From Polyangia bacterium (GTDB lineage: Bacteria; Myxococcota_A; Polyangia; Fen-1088), in contig DATATI010000052.1 of NCBI GenBank assembly GCA_036268875.1, forward strand, positions 1 through 59,853: 59,853 nt of DNA. The letters are read 5' to 3'. A program made the position numbers and the translations under genes. This document shows positions 44,243 through 55,522 of the stretch, in pieces. How positions within the stretch are numbered: position 1 is the first letter of the stretch; the number at the start of each line of letters is the position of its first letter. The notes beneath the pieces are model-generated. The model worked only from the letters and a program-made list of their open reading frames with translations. It had not been told where the DNA came from and made no database searches.

Positions 44243-44650
44243 CTACTCTTCGTCGTCGTAGTAGAGCGAATCGCGGTTCTGCAGAAAGGTCTGAATAGCC
44301 TGCGAGGCTTCTTGCGACAAGTTGATAAAGCGGACACCCATTCCGGTTGAACCGTCCACCCGGTGCAGCGATGAATTCTCGCGAATCCAGCGCACTTCGG
44401 TCTCGACGTCCAGGGACGTCTCACTGCCGGGCAGCGAAAACTTGATCTTGATGCGGTCGCCGATGCGGCGCAGCTGGTGCGTCGCGATGAACAGACCGCC
44501 GGCGCTGATGTTCTGGGTGAGGCCGGTATAGAAGTTGTGGTCGCTCTCGAGATCGACCTTCACCTCTAAGTCGAACCGCTCGGCGACTCGGACGGCTTTG
44601 TGAGTCTCGTCAACAACTGCCGCAGCTTTGGCCCCCGCGCCTCTCTCCAT
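44243..44650 (-). CDS. PilZ-domain protein
   Basis: A 135-residue cytoplasmic protein; ATG at 44650 with AAAGGAG upstream. The PilZ c-di-GMP motif is recognisable: RVAER (RxxxR, about residue 21) and NISAGGLFI (the D/NxSxxG box, about residue 48), with the FSLPGSETSLDVETEVRWI beta strands and MGVRFINL following. It could bind c-di-GMP and act on motility or secretion. The N-terminus of the PilZ motif is slightly degenerate. Single gene between the ribosomal cluster and the export-gate run, each on the same strand. Confidence 0.85.
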   Translation of the reverse strand: MERGAGAKAAAVVDETHKAVRVAERFDLEVKVDLESDHNFYTGLTQNISAGGLFIATHQLRRIGDRIKIKFSLPGSETSLDVETEVRWIRENSSLHRVDGSTGMGVRFINLSQEASQAIQTFLQNRDSLYYDDEE

Positions 44651-44734
44651 GGGACTGTCTCCTTTAGCTTCGAGTTTCGAGGGCAAAAACCCTACCCGAA
44701 GAAACGTCGACAGGAGCCTGGGAAAACTGTAGGA

Positions 44735-44749
44735 GCCGATCCTATCGGC
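44735..44749 (-). terminator. Short stem-loop after rplQ
   Basis: GCCGAT (44735-44740) and ATCGGC (44744-44749) form a 6-3-6 hairpin in the 150-base gap between rplQ and the PilZ gene. On the minus strand it is followed by GCTCCTACAGTTTT, so a weak intrinsic terminator of the ribosomal operon is possible. Confidence 0.3.
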
Positions 44750-44801
44750 CGGCCACTGTTCTAGGAGCTGGGACAGCCTGGCGACTGCCCCGACGAGCCG
44801 G

Positions 44802-45428
44802 CTACTGGTCTTTTTTGGGGGCCTTGGGCGCCTTGGCCTTGGCGGGCTTCTCACCGGTCGCCTCGCCCTGGTCACTGGCCTCCGCCTTGGGAGCCGCCTT
44901 CTTCTTGGTGGCCTTCGTGCCACCTTCGGCCTCCGCGCCCTTGGCCGAAGCGGCCTTGCTGCCCTTGGCCGCCTTGCCACCCTTTTCGGTGGGCTCGGGG
45001 GCGGGTGCGGGTGCGTTCTCGTCGGGCAGCAACTCCAGCAGCGACATCGGCGCCGCGTCGCCCGGGCGCTGGCCCAGCTTGACGATGCGCGTGTAGCCGC
45101 CACGCCGCCCGGCGAAGCGGGGCGCGATCTCGTCGAACAACTTCAACACCGCGGTCCGGTCGCGCACCAGGCGGCGCGCCATGCGCACCGCGTGCACCAC
45201 CCGCGCCGACTCTTCCGTCGACCGGCGGTCCGGCTTCTTCGTCAGCACGTCGCCCACCCGGCGCGCCCAGGTGATGGTCCGCTCCGCCAGCCGCCGCGTC
45301 TCTTTGGCCTTGGCGTCGGTGGTGCGAATGCGCTCATTGGTCAGCAGCGCCGCGATCAAATTGGAAAACAGCGCCTTGCGGTGCGCCGACGTGCGCGAAA
45401 GTCGAACCCCAGCTTTACGGTGTCGCAT
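44802..45428 (-). CDS. rplQ: 50S ribosomal protein L17 with long Lys/Ala-rich tail
   Basis: A 208-residue protein. The L17 core ([20 protein letters not shown], then [30 protein letters not shown]) ends near residue 135; the family is usually about 120-130. The extra 75 residues are a low-complexity Lys/Ala/Glu/Gly tail, probably disordered and exposed on the ribosome. Last gene of the alpha operon, 37 bases after rpoA. Confidence 0.97.
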   Translation of the reverse strand: MRHRKAGVRLSRTSAHRKALFSNLIAALLTNERIRTTDAKAKETRRLAERTITWARRVGDVLTKKPDRRSTEESARVVHAVRMARRLVRDRTAVLKLFDEIAPRFAGRRGGYTRIVKLGQRPGDAAPMSLLELLPDENAPAPAPEPTEKGGKAAKGSKAASAKGAEAEGGTKATKKKAAPKAEASDQGEATGEKPAKAKAPKAPKKDQ

Positions 45429-45465
45429 TGTCCGTCCTTACAAGATCGTTACGAAATCGTACCCG

Positions 45466-46512
<1,047 letters not shown>

Positions 46513-46540
46513 TGGATCTCCTATCAGGACTGCCCGGGGA

Positions 46541-47170
46541 CTAACGAGAATAAAGCTCGACGATGAGTTGCTCGCGGATGGGAAGCGTCAGGTCTTCGCG
46601 CGACGGCAGCGACGTCAGCCGGCCCTTGAACGCGTCCTTGTCCAGCTCCAACCACTTGGGGACCCCGCGCCGATCGACGGCGCCCAGGCTCTCCAGCACG
46701 CGGGTCACTTTCTTGGACCCTTCCTTGACCTCGATCTGATCGTTGATGCGGCACAGGAACGAAGGGATGTTCACCTTCTGGCCGTTGATCCGGAAGTGGC
46801 CGTGGCGAACCAGCTGGCGCGCCTCCGCATGATCAGAGGCGAAACCGAGACGGTAAACCACGTTGTCCAGACGGCGCTCGAGAAGCTGGAGCAGGTTTTC
46901 ACCGGCCACCCCCTTCATGCGCACCGCCTTGTGGTAGTAGCCGCGAAACTGCCGCTCGGCCAGGCCGTAGATGCGCTTGACCTTCTGCTTCTCGCGCAGC
47001 TGCGAGCCATAGTTCGACAGCTTGCGCCGCCGAGCCTGGCCGTGCTGGCCGGGGGCGTAGGCGCGACGCTCGTAGCCGCATTTGTCGGTGTAGCAGCGGT
47101 CCCCTTTCAGGAACAGCTTCATGTCTTCACGCCGACACAGTCGGCACACGGGACCAGAATAATTCGCCAT
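46541..47170 (-). CDS. rpsD: 30S ribosomal protein S4 (zinc-binding type)
   Basis: A 209-residue primary 16S-binding protein. The N-terminal domain keeps the four-Cys zinc site (CRLC at 9-12, C26 and C31) that marks the C+ form of S4, which many proteobacteria have lost. The S4 RNA-binding domain is intact ([37 protein letters not shown]). It follows rpsK with three bases between. Confidence 0.97.
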   Translation of the reverse strand: MANYSGPVCRLCRREDMKLFLKGDRCYTDKCGYERRAYAPGQHGQARRRKLSNYGSQLREKQKVKRIYGLAERQFRGYYHKAVRMKGVAGENLLQLLERRLDNVVYRLGFASDHAEARQLVRHGHFRINGQKVNIPSFLCRINDQIEVKEGSKKVTRVLESLGAVDRRGVPKWLELDKDAFKGRLTSLPSREDLTLPIREQLIVELYSR

Positions 47171-47173
47171 GAC

Positions 47174-47584
47174 TCAGACTCTCCGCCGCTTGGGCGGGCG
47201 GCAACCGTTGTGCGGAATGGGGGTGAGATCGCGGATGAGGGTGATTTTGAAACCGGTCGAGGCCAGCGCGCGCAGCGCCGACTCGCGTCCCGATCCCGGC
47301 CCCTTCACGAAAACGCTGAGCGACTTCATACCATGTTCTTGCGCCTTGTGCGCCGCGTCCTCGGCGGCCAGCTGGGCGGCGAACGGCGTCGACTTGCGCG
47401 AGCCCTTGAAGCCCTTCACCCCCGACGACGACCAGGCCACCACGTTTCCTGAAACGTCGGTGATGGTGACGATGGTGTTGTTGAAGGACGCGGTGATGTG
47501 CGCAATCCCGCTTTGGATGTTCTTCTTGACCTTCTTCGCCTTCGACTTGGCCTTAGGCTTGTTCTCTACCGGGGTCGTCGCCAT
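47174..47584 (-). CDS. rpsK: 30S ribosomal protein S11
   Basis: A 136-residue protein of the 30S platform. The core [32 protein letters not shown], and the end [18 protein letters not shown] are canonical. The first 20 residues are Lys-rich. Between rpsM and rpsD. Confidence 0.97.
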   Translation of the reverse strand: MATTPVENKPKAKSKAKKVKKNIQSGIAHITASFNNTIVTITDVSGNVVAWSSSGVKGFKGSRKSTPFAAQLAAEDAAHKAQEHGMKSLSVFVKGPGSGRESALRALASTGFKITLIRDLTPIPHNGCRPPKRRRV

Positions 47585-47608
47585 TGAGGTGATCCTTTAC
47601 CCAGCGCT

Positions 47609-47995
47609 CTAAGCGCCAGTCTCCGTCTTCTTCTTGATTGCTTGACCTTTGCGCGGACCCTTGCGCGTGCGCGCGTTGGTGTGCGTGCGCTGTCCGCGCA
47701 CCGGCAGGCTCTTGCGATGACGGAGGCCCCGGTGGCAGCCGAGATCCATCAGGCGCTTGATGTTCATCGAGACGTCGCGGCGCAGATCGCCTTCGACCTT
47801 CATCTGCTTGCCTTCGATGACCTCGCGGATGCGCCGGGTCTCGTTGTCGTCGAGATCATCGGTGCGCTTGTCCAGCGACACCTCGGCCGCCTTGAGAATC
47901 TCGCGCGCCCGCGCTTTCCCGATCCCGTAGATGTATGTGAGAGCGATCTCCATGCGCTTGTTGCGCGGAAGATCGACACCTGCCAAGCGTGCCAT
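47609..47995 (-). CDS. rpsM: 30S ribosomal protein S13
   Basis: A 128-residue protein of the 30S head. ATG at 47995 gives [20 protein letters not shown], the family start; an upstream in-frame start would overlap rpmJ. The basic C-terminal tail [16 protein letters not shown] contacts tRNA. It follows rpmJ by 4 bases. Confidence 0.97.
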   Translation of the reverse strand: MARLAGVDLPRNKRMEIALTYIYGIGKARAREILKAAEVSLDKRTDDLDDNETRRIREVIEGKQMKVEGDLRRDVSMNIKRLMDLGCHRGLRHRKSLPVRGQRTHTNARTRKGPRKGQAIKKKTETGA

Positions 47996-47999
47996 TCGT

Positions 48000-48113
48000 T
48001 TAGCCCTGCCTTTGTTTGTGCCGAGAGTTCTCGCAAATGACACGCACGATGCCGCGGCGGCGGATCACCTTGCACTTGTCACATATCTTTTTGACGGACG
48101 CTCGAACCTTCAT
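48000..48113 (-). CDS. rpmJ: 50S ribosomal protein L36 (zinc-binding type)
   Basis: A 37-residue protein, easily missed by length limits. It reads [20 protein letters not shown] then [17 protein letters not shown], with the zinc ligands C11, C14, C27 and H32 of the C+ form. ATG 48113, TAA at 48000-48002. infA, which often separates map and rpmJ, is absent: only 43 bases lie between map and this gene. Confidence 0.95.
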   Translation of the reverse strand: MKVRASVKKICDKCKVIRRRGIVRVICENSRHKQRQG

Positions 48114-48156
48114 GAATCGCTCCCCATACCGCGAAAATCACTTGGGATAAACAACA

Positions 48157-48909
48157 TCAGGATCTGGACAGCACAACCGGGCCGTTATCCGTGACGGCCA
48201 CAGAATGCTCAAAATGGGCGGAGAGGCTACCATCTTTGGTTACAGCCGTCCAGCCGTCGTCTTTCACCAGCACGTCAGCGCTGCCGGCGTTGATCATCGG
48301 CTCGATGGCCACCACCAAACCGACCGACAAACGGCGGCCATTTCCCGCTTTTCCGTAGTTCGGGACGTGCGGCTCCTCGTGCATGGCCCGGCCGATGCCG
48401 TGGCCGACGAACTGGCGCACCACTGAAAAACCCTTGGGCTCGACGTGCGACTGCACCGCCCAGCCGATGTCGCCCAGACGGTTGCCGGCCACGCACTGGG
48501 TGATGGCCCGCTCCAGCGATTCGCGGGTGGCGGTCATCAGATCGGCGGCGTCCTTGGACACCTGGCCGATGGGGATGGTACGCGCCGAATCGCCGCACCA
48601 GCCGTCTTTGAAGGCGCCAAAGTCGATGGACAGTAGATCGCCCTCTTGCAGCACCACGTCCTTGCGCGGAATGCCGTGCACGACGACCTCGTTCACCGAC
48701 GTGCACAGCACCGCCGGATAGCCGTGATATCCCAGGAAGGCCGAGTCCGCTTTGAGCTGGCGCAGCTTCTGGGCGGCGATCTCGTTCAGCTCCCAGGTGG
48801 TCATGCCCGCCTTGGCCGAGCTTTCCAGCACGTCCAGCACCTCGGCGACGACCAGGTTGGCCTCGCGCAGCTTGGCGATCTCCGACGGGCTTTTGAGCGC
48901 GATGGCCAT
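48157..48909 (-). CDS. map: Methionine aminopeptidase, type I
   Basis: A 250-residue metalloenzyme removing N-terminal Met. ATG at 48909 gives [17 protein letters not shown]; an upstream frame would intrude into adk. All five metal ligands are in place: D and D in [19 protein letters not shown] in [15 protein letters not shown] in VAIEPMI, and E in HFEHSVAVT. It follows adk by 11 bases. Confidence 0.96.
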   Translation of the reverse strand: MAIALKSPSEIAKLREANLVVAEVLDVLESSAKAGMTTWELNEIAAQKLRQLKADSAFLGYHGYPAVLCTSVNEVVVHGIPRKDVVLQEGDLLSIDFGAFKDGWCGDSARTIPIGQVSKDAADLMTATRESLERAITQCVAGNRLGDIGWAVQSHVEPKGFSVVRQFVGHGIGRAMHEEPHVPNYGKAGNGRRLSVGLVVAIEPMINAGSADVLVKDDGWTAVTKDGSLSAHFEHSVAVTDNGPVVLSRS

Positions 48910-48920
48910 GGCAACGTCAG

Positions 48921-49577
48921 TCAGCTCAAAAACAGCGCCGCGTAGATGCGACCGAACACCTGGTCCATGTCGCCGATGGCGTCGACCGGTTTCATCGGCC
49001 AACCGTGGGTTTGAAAGTATTCGATCACCGGCTTGGTCTTGACGCCGTACTCCTGCAGGCGGTGGCGAACGATGGTCTCGTTGTCGTCGCTGCGCTGAAG
49101 CAGCTCTGCTCCGCAGCGATCGCAGACGCCTTCGACCCTGGGCGGTTTAGCGGTGAGGTGATAGCTCGTCTGGCAGCTCTCGCAGGTGCGGCGGCCAGTG
49201 ATGCGGGCGACGATCGCTTCGTCAGGGGCGTCGAGGACGATCACGCTGTCGACGTGGCGGTCCTGCTGGGCGAAGATTTTTCCCAGCGCTTCGGCCTGCG
49301 GGACGGTACGCGGAAACCCGTCCATCAGGAAACCGCGCGCGGTGTCGCTGTGGGCGATCCGCTCGCGGATCACGTCGACCATGATCTCGTCCGGAACCAG
49401 CTCGCCGCGCCCGATCAGCGCGCCGACCTTCGCGCCCAGCGGTGTGTGCGACTGCACGGCCGCCCTCAACATGTCGCCCGTGGCGACGTGCGGGATCCGA
49501 AGCGCGGCCGATAGGCGCTGCGCTTGGGTTCCTTTCCCCACGCCGGGGGGGCCAAACAAGATGAGGTTTTCACCCAA
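48921..49577 (-). CDS. adk: Adenylate kinase (zinc-lid type)
   Basis: A 218-residue enzyme converting ATP plus AMP to two ADP. P-loop [10 protein letters not shown], the AMP site ATGDMLR and GFPRTVPQA are intact, and the lid carries four Cys (CESC, CDRC), so it binds zinc. The only fitting start is TTG at 49577, which lies 3 bases past the secY stop; translation probably relies on coupling with secY. Confidence 0.94.
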   Translation of the reverse strand: MGENLILFGPPGVGKGTQAQRLSAALRIPHVATGDMLRAAVQSHTPLGAKVGALIGRGELVPDEIMVDVIRERIAHSDTARGFLMDGFPRTVPQAEALGKIFAQQDRHVDSVIVLDAPDEAIVARITGRRTCESCQTSYHLTAKPPRVEGVCDRCGAELLQRSDDNETIVRHRLQEYGVKTKPVIEYFQTHGWPMKPVDAIGDMDQVFGRIYAALFLS

Positions 49578-49580
49578 TCC

Positions 49581-50927
49581 TTAGGTTCCGATGGCTCCGG
49601 TGGCGCGGCTACCGCGCCCTCGGATACGCGGTCCGCGCGGACCGGTGAAGCCTTCGTAGTTGCGGGTGATGAGGTGCGATTCGATCTGTTGAACGGTGTC
49701 CAGGGCGACGCCGACGACGATCATCAGGCCGGTGCCGCCAAAGTGGAACGGCACCTTCATGTTGGTCTGCAGCAGCGACGGCAGCACGCAGATGGCCGAG
49801 ATATAAATGGCGCCGCCGAAGGTGATGCGGGTCAGCACCTTGTCGATGTAGGCCGCCGTGGCCTTGCCGGGGCGAATGCCCGGGATGAAGCCGCCGTACT
49901 TCTTCATGTTGTCGGCGACGTCCACCGGGTTGAAGGTGACCGCGGTGTAGAAGTAGCAAAAGAAGACGATCAGCGCGATGTAGATGGTGTTGTAGCGCCA
50001 GTCGCCCGGGTGCAACGCCTCCGAGATCCGCTGCATCCACGGCGTCTGCACAAACGACGCGATCTGCTGCGGAAACATCAGGATCGACGAAGCAAAAATC
50101 GGCGGGATGACGCCGGCGGTGTTCACCTTCAGCGGCAAGTGCGTCGACTGCCCGCCGAACATCTTTCGCCCGACGACGCGCTTGGCGTACTGGACCGGGA
50201 TGCGTCTTTGCCCGCGTTCGAAGAAGATGATGGCCGCGACGACCAGCACGATGATCACGCCGATGAGGGCCAGGTCGAAGGCCGTGATGTCGCCAGCCTT
50301 GGCCTTCGAGAACATCCGCACCGCCGCGTCCGGCATGTCGGTGACGATGCCGGCGAAGATGATCAGCGAGATACCGTTGCCAATGCCGCGCTCGGTGATC
50401 TGTTCACCCAGCCACATGATGAAGGCCGTCCCGGTGGTCAGCGAGACCATGGTCAAAAGGCGGAAGCCCCAACCGGGGTTGATCACCACCTGGCCGAACT
50501 GGGCGTAGGCCCGGTTGTTCCCTTCCAGCCAGCGCGAGATGAAGAATGACTGCACCAGCGACAGAATCACGCAGCCATAGCGCGTGTACTGGTTGATGCG
50601 TCTTTGTCCGGCGCCGCCTTCCTTGTTGATCTGCTCGAGCTTGGGAATGACGACGGTGAGCAGCTGCAAGATGATCGACGCGCTGATGTACGGCATGATG
50701 CCCAGCGCGAAAATCGACATCTGTTCCAGGGCGCCGCCCGAGAACATGTTGAACAGACCCAGGAACGTGCCCGAGGCCTGGTTCACGATCTTGGACATGA
50801 TGGCCCGGTTGACGCCCGGCGTGGTGACGAACGCGCCGATGCGATAGACCGCCAGCAGCGTGATCGTGAAGAAGATCCGCTTGCGCAGCTCGGGAATCTT
50901 CCCGATGTTTTGAAAACCAGAGGCCAT
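49581..50927 (-). CDS. secY: Protein translocase subunit SecY
   Basis: A 448-residue inner-membrane channel with ten helices. Markers: [23 protein letters not shown], plug and pore segments, [34 protein letters not shown] and the C-terminal [15 protein letters not shown]. It forms the Sec channel with SecE and SecG. It sits between rplO and adk, the spc-operon position. Confidence 0.97.
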   Translation of the reverse strand: MASGFQNIGKIPELRKRIFFTITLLAVYRIGAFVTTPGVNRAIMSKIVNQASGTFLGLFNMFSGGALEQMSIFALGIMPYISASIILQLLTVVIPKLEQINKEGGAGQRRINQYTRYGCVILSLVQSFFISRWLEGNNRAYAQFGQVVINPGWGFRLLTMVSLTTGTAFIMWLGEQITERGIGNGISLIIFAGIVTDMPDAAVRMFSKAKAGDITAFDLALIGVIIVLVVAAIIFFERGQRRIPVQYAKRVVGRKMFGGQSTHLPLKVNTAGVIPPIFASSILMFPQQIASFVQTPWMQRISEALHPGDWRYNTIYIALIVFFCYFYTAVTFNPVDVADNMKKYGGFIPGIRPGKATAAYIDKVLTRITFGGAIYISAICVLPSLLQTNMKVPFHFGGTGLMIVVGVALDTVQQIESHLITRNYEGFTGPRGPRIRGRGSRATGAIGT

Positions 50928-50948
50928 GACGATTGCCCGGCGCCGGCC

Positions 50949-51404
50949 TTAGCCCGCGACCACTTCCGCCGTGCCGCCCGCCTTCTCGATCTTTTCCTTG
51001 GCGGAGGCCGAGAAGGACGACGCCTTGATGACGAACTTCTTGCTGAGATCGCCCTCGCCCAAAATCTTCACCGTCTTCCACGAGCGCGGCACCATGCCGG
51101 CGCCCTGCAGGACCGACAGATCGATGGTGCCGCCGGCAAAGCGCTCTTCCAGCGCGCCGACGTTGACCGCGAAGATCTGCTTGCGGAAATGGTTCTTGAA
51201 CCCCTTCTTCGGAAAGCGGCGCTGCATCGGCATCTGTCCGCCTTCAAAGCCCAGACGCGCACCGTGGTGACCGGTGCGGGCCTTCTGACCCTTGACGCCC
51301 TTGCCGGACTGCTCGCCGGTGCCCGAGCCCGGGCCGCGGCCGATGCGCTTGCGGTTACGGGTCGATCCCCGTGGCCCCTTCAACGTGTGCAGTGTCGTTC
51401 CCAT
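50949..51404 (-). CDS. rplO: 50S ribosomal protein L15
   Basis: A 151-residue protein. The Gly/Arg-rich start (LKGPRGSTRNRKRIGRGPGSG) threads into 23S rRNA, quoted in part as RKRIGRGPGSGTG, followed by KARTGHHGARLGFEGGQMPM. Normal length. 21 bases before secY. Confidence 0.97.
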   Translation of the reverse strand: MGTTLHTLKGPRGSTRNRKRIGRGPGSGTGEQSGKGVKGQKARTGHHGARLGFEGGQMPMQRRFPKKGFKNHFRKQIFAVNVGALEERFAGGTIDLSVLQGAGMVPRSWKTVKILGEGDLSKKFVIKASSFSASAKEKIEKAGGTAEVVAG

Positions 51405-51433
51405 GGTGCTCTCTCTTCTCTTTCGGCGACGTT

Positions 51434-51619
51434 CTAATCGCCGGATTCGACGTGAACCAGATGTGAAACGGAGCGAATCATGCCACGAACGGCCAGATTG
51501 TCCGCCAGAACCACCGTGCGTCCCATCTTGGTCAGGCCGAGGCCTTTGATGGTGCGTTTCTGGGGCTCCGGGCGATTGATGCCGCTGCGGATCAGCGTGA
51601 CTCTCAGCTTCTTGGCCAT
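51434..51619 (-). CDS. rpmD: 50S ribosomal protein L30
   Basis: A 61-residue protein of normal size: [49 protein letters not shown]. It lies between rpsE and rplO. Confidence 0.96.
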   Translation of the reverse strand: MAKKLRVTLIRSGINRPEPQKRTIKGLGLTKMGRTVVLADNLAVRGMIRSVSHLVHVESGD

Positions 51620-51638
51620 GACGATTTCTCTCCCTCGC

Positions 51639-52139
51639 CTAATCGCGAATTTCGGCCAGCGTCTTGCCGCGCAGGCCGGCGGCGTTTTCGGCGCTGCGCA
51701 GCTGCTGGAGGGCGTTGATCGTGGCGTGAATGACGTTGTGCGGATTCGACGTGCCGATGCACTTGGTCAGGATGTCCTGCACGCCGGCCACTTCCAGCAC
51801 CGGGCGAACCGCACCGCCGGCGATGACGCCGGTACCGGCGCTGGCCGGACGCAGCAGCACTGACCCAGCGCCAAAGGTGCCGAGCACCTCGTGCGGGATG
51901 GTGGTGCCGGCCAGCGGGATGTGGAACAGGTTCTTCTTGGCCTGCTCGGTTCCTTTGCGGATGGCCTCCGGAACCTCGTTGGCCTTGCCCAGCCCGGCGC
52001 CGACATAACCACGTTGATCGCCGACCACCACCAGCGCGGAGAACGAGAACCGGCGCCCGCCCTTGACGACCTTGGCGACGCGGTTGATGAAGACCACGCT
52101 GTCGACGAGCTCGCCGACCTCTTCGTAATTGATGACCAT
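51639..52139 (-). CDS. rpsE: 30S ribosomal protein S5
   Basis: A 166-residue protein with the dsRNA-binding-like N-terminal domain ([20 protein letters not shown]) and the C-terminal fold ([35 protein letters not shown]). It takes part in decoding fidelity. Standard spc position. Confidence 0.97.
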   Translation of the reverse strand: MVINYEEVGELVDSVVFINRVAKVVKGGRRFSFSALVVVGDQRGYVGAGLGKANEVPEAIRKGTEQAKKNLFHIPLAGTTIPHEVLGTFGAGSVLLRPASAGTGVIAGGAVRPVLEVAGVQDILTKCIGTSNPHNVIHATINALQQLRSAENAAGLRGKTLAEIRD

Positions 52140-52169
52140 GCTGTTCCTTTTTTCCCGTCTACCGATTCT

Positions 52170-52547
52170 TTAGAACTTCAGGCCCGCTTCGCGGGCGCCG
52201 TCGGCCAGGGCCGAGACGCGGCCGTGATATTTGTAGCCAGCCCGATCGAAGACCACCTTGTCGATCCCCTTTTCCAGGCACTTCTTGGCGATGGCGGCGC
52301 CGACCAGCTTGGCGCGATCCTTCTTCTTGCCTTTGGCCTCGCCGGCGGCAGCGGCCGCCCCTTCTTTGGTGAGCTGATCGGAGACCGACAGCAGCGTCTT
52401 GCGAGACAGATCGTCGATGACCTGGGCGTAGATGTGCCGCGTGCTGCGGAACACCGCCAGGCGCGGGCGTTCGGGCGACCCTTCGATCCGTTTGCGGATC
52501 GCGCGGTGACGTTTCTTGCGGCTTTCACTCTTGCTATTGGCGGACAT
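52170..52547 (-). CDS. rplR: 50S ribosomal protein L18
   Basis: A 125-residue 5S rRNA-binding protein: [55 protein letters not shown] Lys/Ala-rich stretch (about residues 58-78) lengthens it slightly. Confidence 0.97.
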   Translation of the reverse strand: MSANSKSESRKKRHRAIRKRIEGSPERPRLAVFRSTRHIYAQVIDDLSRKTLLSVSDQLTKEGAAAAAGEAKGKKKDRAKLVGAAIAKKCLEKGIDKVVFDRAGYKYHGRVSALADGAREAGLKF

Positions 52548-52565
52548 CGTTTTCCCCTCGCTCGA

Positions 52566-53117
52566 CTAACCGGCCCCGCCGCCGGTGGCGCCGGCCTTGC
52601 CGACCTTACGCTTGATGGTTTCCTCGACGTACTTGACGCCCTTGCCCTTGTACGGCTCGGGCGGGCGAATCTCGCGCACCTTGGCCGCGGTCAGGCCCAG
52701 CAGATCGCGATCGGCGCTGGTGAGAGCGATGCGGTTTTTTTCGACCTTGGCGCCCACGCCCTTCGGCAGCTTGAACACCACGGGGTGTGAAAAACCGAGC
52801 GCCATGTTCAGCGTGTCGCCGGTGACCTCGGCGCGGTAGCCGACGCCGTTGATCTCCAACTCCCGCGTCCAGCCGTCGGTCACGCCCTTGACCATGTTGG
52901 CCAGGTGCGCCCGCATGAGACCATGCTTGGAACGGTTCTCGCGCGAATCGTCGGCGCGGACCACGTTGATCTTGTCGCCGTCGACCTTGATGCTGATCCC
53001 CGCCGGAACCGCCTTGGTCAGCTCGCCCTTGGGCCCCTTCACGCCGATCTGGCCGGCCTTCTGGCTCAGCGTCACGCCCTTGGGCAGCGGCAGAACTTTT
53101 CGTCCGATACGTGACAT
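52566..53117 (-). CDS. rplF: 50S ribosomal protein L6
   Basis: A 183-residue protein. ATG at 53117 yields MSRIGRKVLPLPKGVTLSQK, the family start. Two L6 repeats are present (VKGPKGELTK; GYRAEVTGDTLNMALGFSHP) and the 23S-binding end RPPEPYKGKGVKYVEE. It is 4 bases after rpsH; the short C-terminal Gly-rich tail is unusual but minor. Confidence 0.97.
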   Translation of the reverse strand: MSRIGRKVLPLPKGVTLSQKAGQIGVKGPKGELTKAVPAGISIKVDGDKINVVRADDSRENRSKHGLMRAHLANMVKGVTDGWTRELEINGVGYRAEVTGDTLNMALGFSHPVVFKLPKGVGAKVEKNRIALTSADRDLLGLTAAKVREIRPPEPYKGKGVKYVEETIKRKVGKAGATGGGAG

Positions 53118-53121
53118 GGTT

Positions 53122-53523
53122 TTACCAAACCTCGCAAAGAAGCTCGCCGCCCACACCGGCCTTGCGCGCCGCCCGATCGGTCATCAGGCCTTGCGAGGTG
53201 GAGAGAATGGCGATGCCCAAACCAGAACGGATCTTCGGGATGGTCCCGTGGCGAACGTACGTTCGCTGGCCTGGTCGCGATCGCCGGCGCAGGCCGGTGA
53301 TGGCGTTGGTGCGCGGGTCCGCCCAGCGCAGCTTGACCACGATCTGGGGCAGGCCGGCGTCGTCGTCGCGCGTGCCGTAACCAGCGATATAGCCCTCGGA
53401 CTGCAAGAGCTCGGCAAGGCGCTCCTTCAACTTGGAGGCCGGCGCCGCCACCTCGGCGTGACGAGCGAGGATGGCGTTGCGGATGCGCGCGAGGAAATCA
53501 GCAATGGGATCAGTCATTGACAT
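53122..53523 (-). CDS. rpsH: 30S ribosomal protein S8
   Basis: A 133-residue protein: [72 protein letters not shown] at 53523 gives MSMTDP as in other bacteria; an ATG two codons later is also possible. It follows rpsN by 7 bases. Confidence 0.97.
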   Translation of the reverse strand: MSMTDPIADFLARIRNAILARHAEVAAPASKLKERLAELLQSEGYIAGYGTRDDDAGLPQIVVKLRWADPRTNAITGLRRRSRPGQRTYVRHGTIPKIRSGLGIAILSTSQGLMTDRAARKAGVGGELLCEVW

Positions 53524-53530
53524 TCAGCAC

Positions 53531-53710
53531 CTACCAGCTCGACTTGATGACGCCGGGGATGTCGCCCCGGAGCGCAAGGTTTCGGAAGCAGATCCGGCAC
53601 AGATCAAACTTCCGCAGGAACGCCCGCGCTCGGCCGCACTGCTTGCAACGGTTGCGATGACGAACCCGCCATTTGGGGGTCGGGCGATGCATATCGACGG
53701 TTTTTGCCAT
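53531..53710 (-). CDS. rpsN: 30S ribosomal protein S14, zinc-binding short type
   Basis: A 59-residue protein that falls below common length limits. ATG at 53710, TAG at 53531. It reads [20 protein letters not shown], then [20 protein letters not shown] and [19 protein letters not shown]. The four zinc ligands C22, C25, C38 and C41 define the C+ type. It lies between rplE and rpsH, where S14 is expected. Confidence 0.95.
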   Translation of the reverse strand: MAKTVDMHRPTPKWRVRHRNRCKQCGRARAFLRKFDLCRICFRNLALRGDIPGVIKSSW

Positions 53711-53713
53711 GAT

Positions 53714-54445
53714 TTAGGTCCTGAAAGGCATTCCGAGGTGGCGCAGAAGCGCACGCCCCTGCTCGTCGGTGCGAGCGCTGGTGGAGAAGGTGATGTTCAT
53801 ACCCTTGGGTTTCTCGATGCGTTCGTAGTTGATCTCCGGAAAGATGATCTCCTCGCGAACACCGAGCGTGTAATTCCCGCGGCCGTCAAACGCCTTCGGC
53901 GAGACGCCCTTGAAGTCGCGCACGCGCGGCAGCGCGAACGAGACCAGCCGGTCGAGAAATTCGTACATCTGATCGCGGCGCAAGGTGACCATGGCGCCGA
54001 TCTTCTGGCCGGCGCGCAGCTTGAAGACGGCGATCGACTTCTTGGCCCGGGTGACCACCGGCTTTTGCCCGGTGATGGCGCCCAGCTCTTCCACCGCCGT
54101 GTCCAGCACCTTCGGGTTGGTCACCGCTTCGCCGAGGCCCATGTTGATGGTGATCTTCTGCAGGCGCGGCGCCTCCATCGGATTCTTCAGGGAGAACTCG
54201 CTGATCAACTTGGCGCGGACTTCACTGTCGTAAAGTTTCCGTAAGCGAGGCGCGCCCGTGCGCTTGACCCGCTCCATCGCCACCTGGGCCTTGGCCCCGC
54301 CGGCGCCCTTGCCGCCACCTTTGCCGCCCTTGGCCTTCGCCTCGGCGCGGGCCGCCTTCTTGGCGGCGGCCTCCGCCTCCTGCTCGGGCGTCAGGGTGGG
54401 CTTGGCGCCCTTTGGGGCTTTATCCGCTTTATCGTCGTCGGCCAT
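53714..54445 (-). CDS. rplE: 50S ribosomal protein L5 with N-terminal extension
   Basis: A 243-residue protein; L5 is usually about 180. Residues 1-62 are a low-complexity Ala/Lys/Gly extension ([18 protein letters not shown]) before the normal start near [15 protein letters not shown]. The core is intact: [73 protein letters not shown]5 contacts 5S rRNA and the P site. The next gene starts 3 bases after its stop. Confidence 0.96.
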   Translation of the reverse strand: MADDDKADKAPKGAKPTLTPEQEAEAAAKKAARAEAKAKGGKGGGKGAGGAKAQVAMERVKRTGAPRLRKLYDSEVRAKLISEFSLKNPMEAPRLQKITINMGLGEAVTNPKVLDTAVEELGAITGQKPVVTRAKKSIAVFKLRAGQKIGAMVTLRRDQMYEFLDRLVSFALPRVRDFKGVSPKAFDGRGNYTLGVREEIIFPEINYERIEKPKGMNITFSTSARTDEQGRALLRHLGMPFRT

Positions 54446-54487
54446 GAACTGGTTCCTTTGCCTTGCTCTGTTCCAAATCGTGTTTCG

Positions 54488-54805
54488 CTAGGACGTCTCG
54501 AACGGTGTGCTGCACTTGAGGCACAGCCGGCGCTTCTTGCCGTCCTCGCGCTGTTCGACCTTGGCGCGACGGGCGGCCGCGCACTTGTTGCAGTAAAGCG
54601 ACACGTTCGAAGCTTCCAGGCCGCCTTCTTTTTCCAGGATGCCACCGCGCGGGTTGCGCTGGGTGGGCTTGGTGTGGCGCTTGACCAGGTTCACCCGCTC
54701 GATCACCACGCGGCCGGCGCCGGTCAAAAGGCGCAGCACGCGGCCGCGCTTGCCCTTCTCCTTGCCGGCGATGACGACGACGGAATCTCCTTTGCGAACG
54801 TGCAT
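54488..54805 (-). CDS. rplX: 50S ribosomal protein L24 with zinc-ribbon-like Cys pairs
   Basis: A 105-residue KOW-domain protein: [40 protein letters not shown]. The C-terminal half has two Cys pairs (CNKC and CLKC), a probable zinc site found in many bacterial L24. The ATG at 54805 shares a base with the rplN stop; a GTG one codon before is possible. Confidence 0.96.
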   Translation of the reverse strand: MHVRKGDSVVVIAGKEKGKRGRVLRLLTGAGRVVIERVNLVKRHTKPTQRNPRGGILEKEGGLEASNVSLYCNKCAAARRAKVEQREDGKKRRLCLKCSTPFETS

Positions 54806-55173
54806 CACAGAACCTCCGGCGCCAGCGAGATGATCTTCATGAACCGCTTGGCGCGCAGCTCGCGGGCCACCGGCCCAAAGATGCGAGTCCCGATCGGCTC
54901 GTTGTCCTTGTCCACTAAGACCGCCGAGTTCGCGTCGAAGCGGATGTAGGAACCATCCTGGCGCGAGACCTCTTTCTTGGTGCGCACGATGACCGCCTTG
55001 GCCACGTCACCCTTCTTGACCTTGGCGTTGGGGATCGCCTCTTTGATCGAGACGATAATCACGTCGCCCAGCGACGCGTACTTGCGCTTGGTGCCGCCCA
55101 GAACCCGGATGCACATGATCTTCTTGGCACCCGAGTTGTCGGCCACGTCTAGCGTCGTTGTTGTTTGAACCAT
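54805..55173 (-). CDS. rplN: 50S ribosomal protein L14
   Basis: A 122-residue protein at the subunit interface, of exact family length: [73 protein letters not shown]. It follows rpsQ by 37 bases. Confidence 0.97.
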   Translation of the reverse strand: MVQTTTTLDVADNSGAKKIMCIRVLGGTKRKYASLGDVIIVSIKEAIPNAKVKKGDVAKAVIVRTKKEVSRQDGSYIRFDANSAVLVDKDNEPIGTRIFGPVARELRAKRFMKIISLAPEVL

Positions 55174-55210
55174 GGTTTCACCGAGCTTCTTTCCGTCAGT
55201 CCGTTTCGGC

Positions 55211-55522
55211 CTAAGCCTCTTGCGGCCGCTCGATCAGCTTTTCCACGCGCCAGCGCTTGTCGCGCGACAACGGGCGGCTCTCGACGATCAGCACCTTGTC
55301 GCCGGTCTTGTATTCGTTCTTCTCGTCGTGGGCTTTGTACTTGGTCCGGCTGGTCATGTACTTGCCGTACTTCTTGTGCGACAGACGGCGTTCCACCTGC
55401 ACGATGCGGGTCTTCTGCATCTTGTCGCTGGTGACCACCCCGATGAATTCGCGGCGATGAATCTTGGGGCGATCGGGATCTTCCGCTGCGCCGTGGTGTT
55501 TTTCCGGTGAAGCCACGATCAT
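55211..55522 (-). CDS. rpsQ: 30S ribosomal protein S17
   Basis: A 103-residue OB-fold protein: [57 protein letters not shown]. The first 20 residues are an extension beyond the usual 85. ATG at 55522 overlaps the rpmC stop (ATGA); a GTG two codons later is an alternative. Confidence 0.96.
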   Translation of the reverse strand: MIVASPEKHHGAAEDPDRPKIHRREFIGVVTSDKMQKTRIVQVERRLSHKKYGKYMTSRTKYKAHDEKNEYKTGDKVLIVESRPLSRDKRWRVEKLIERPQEA

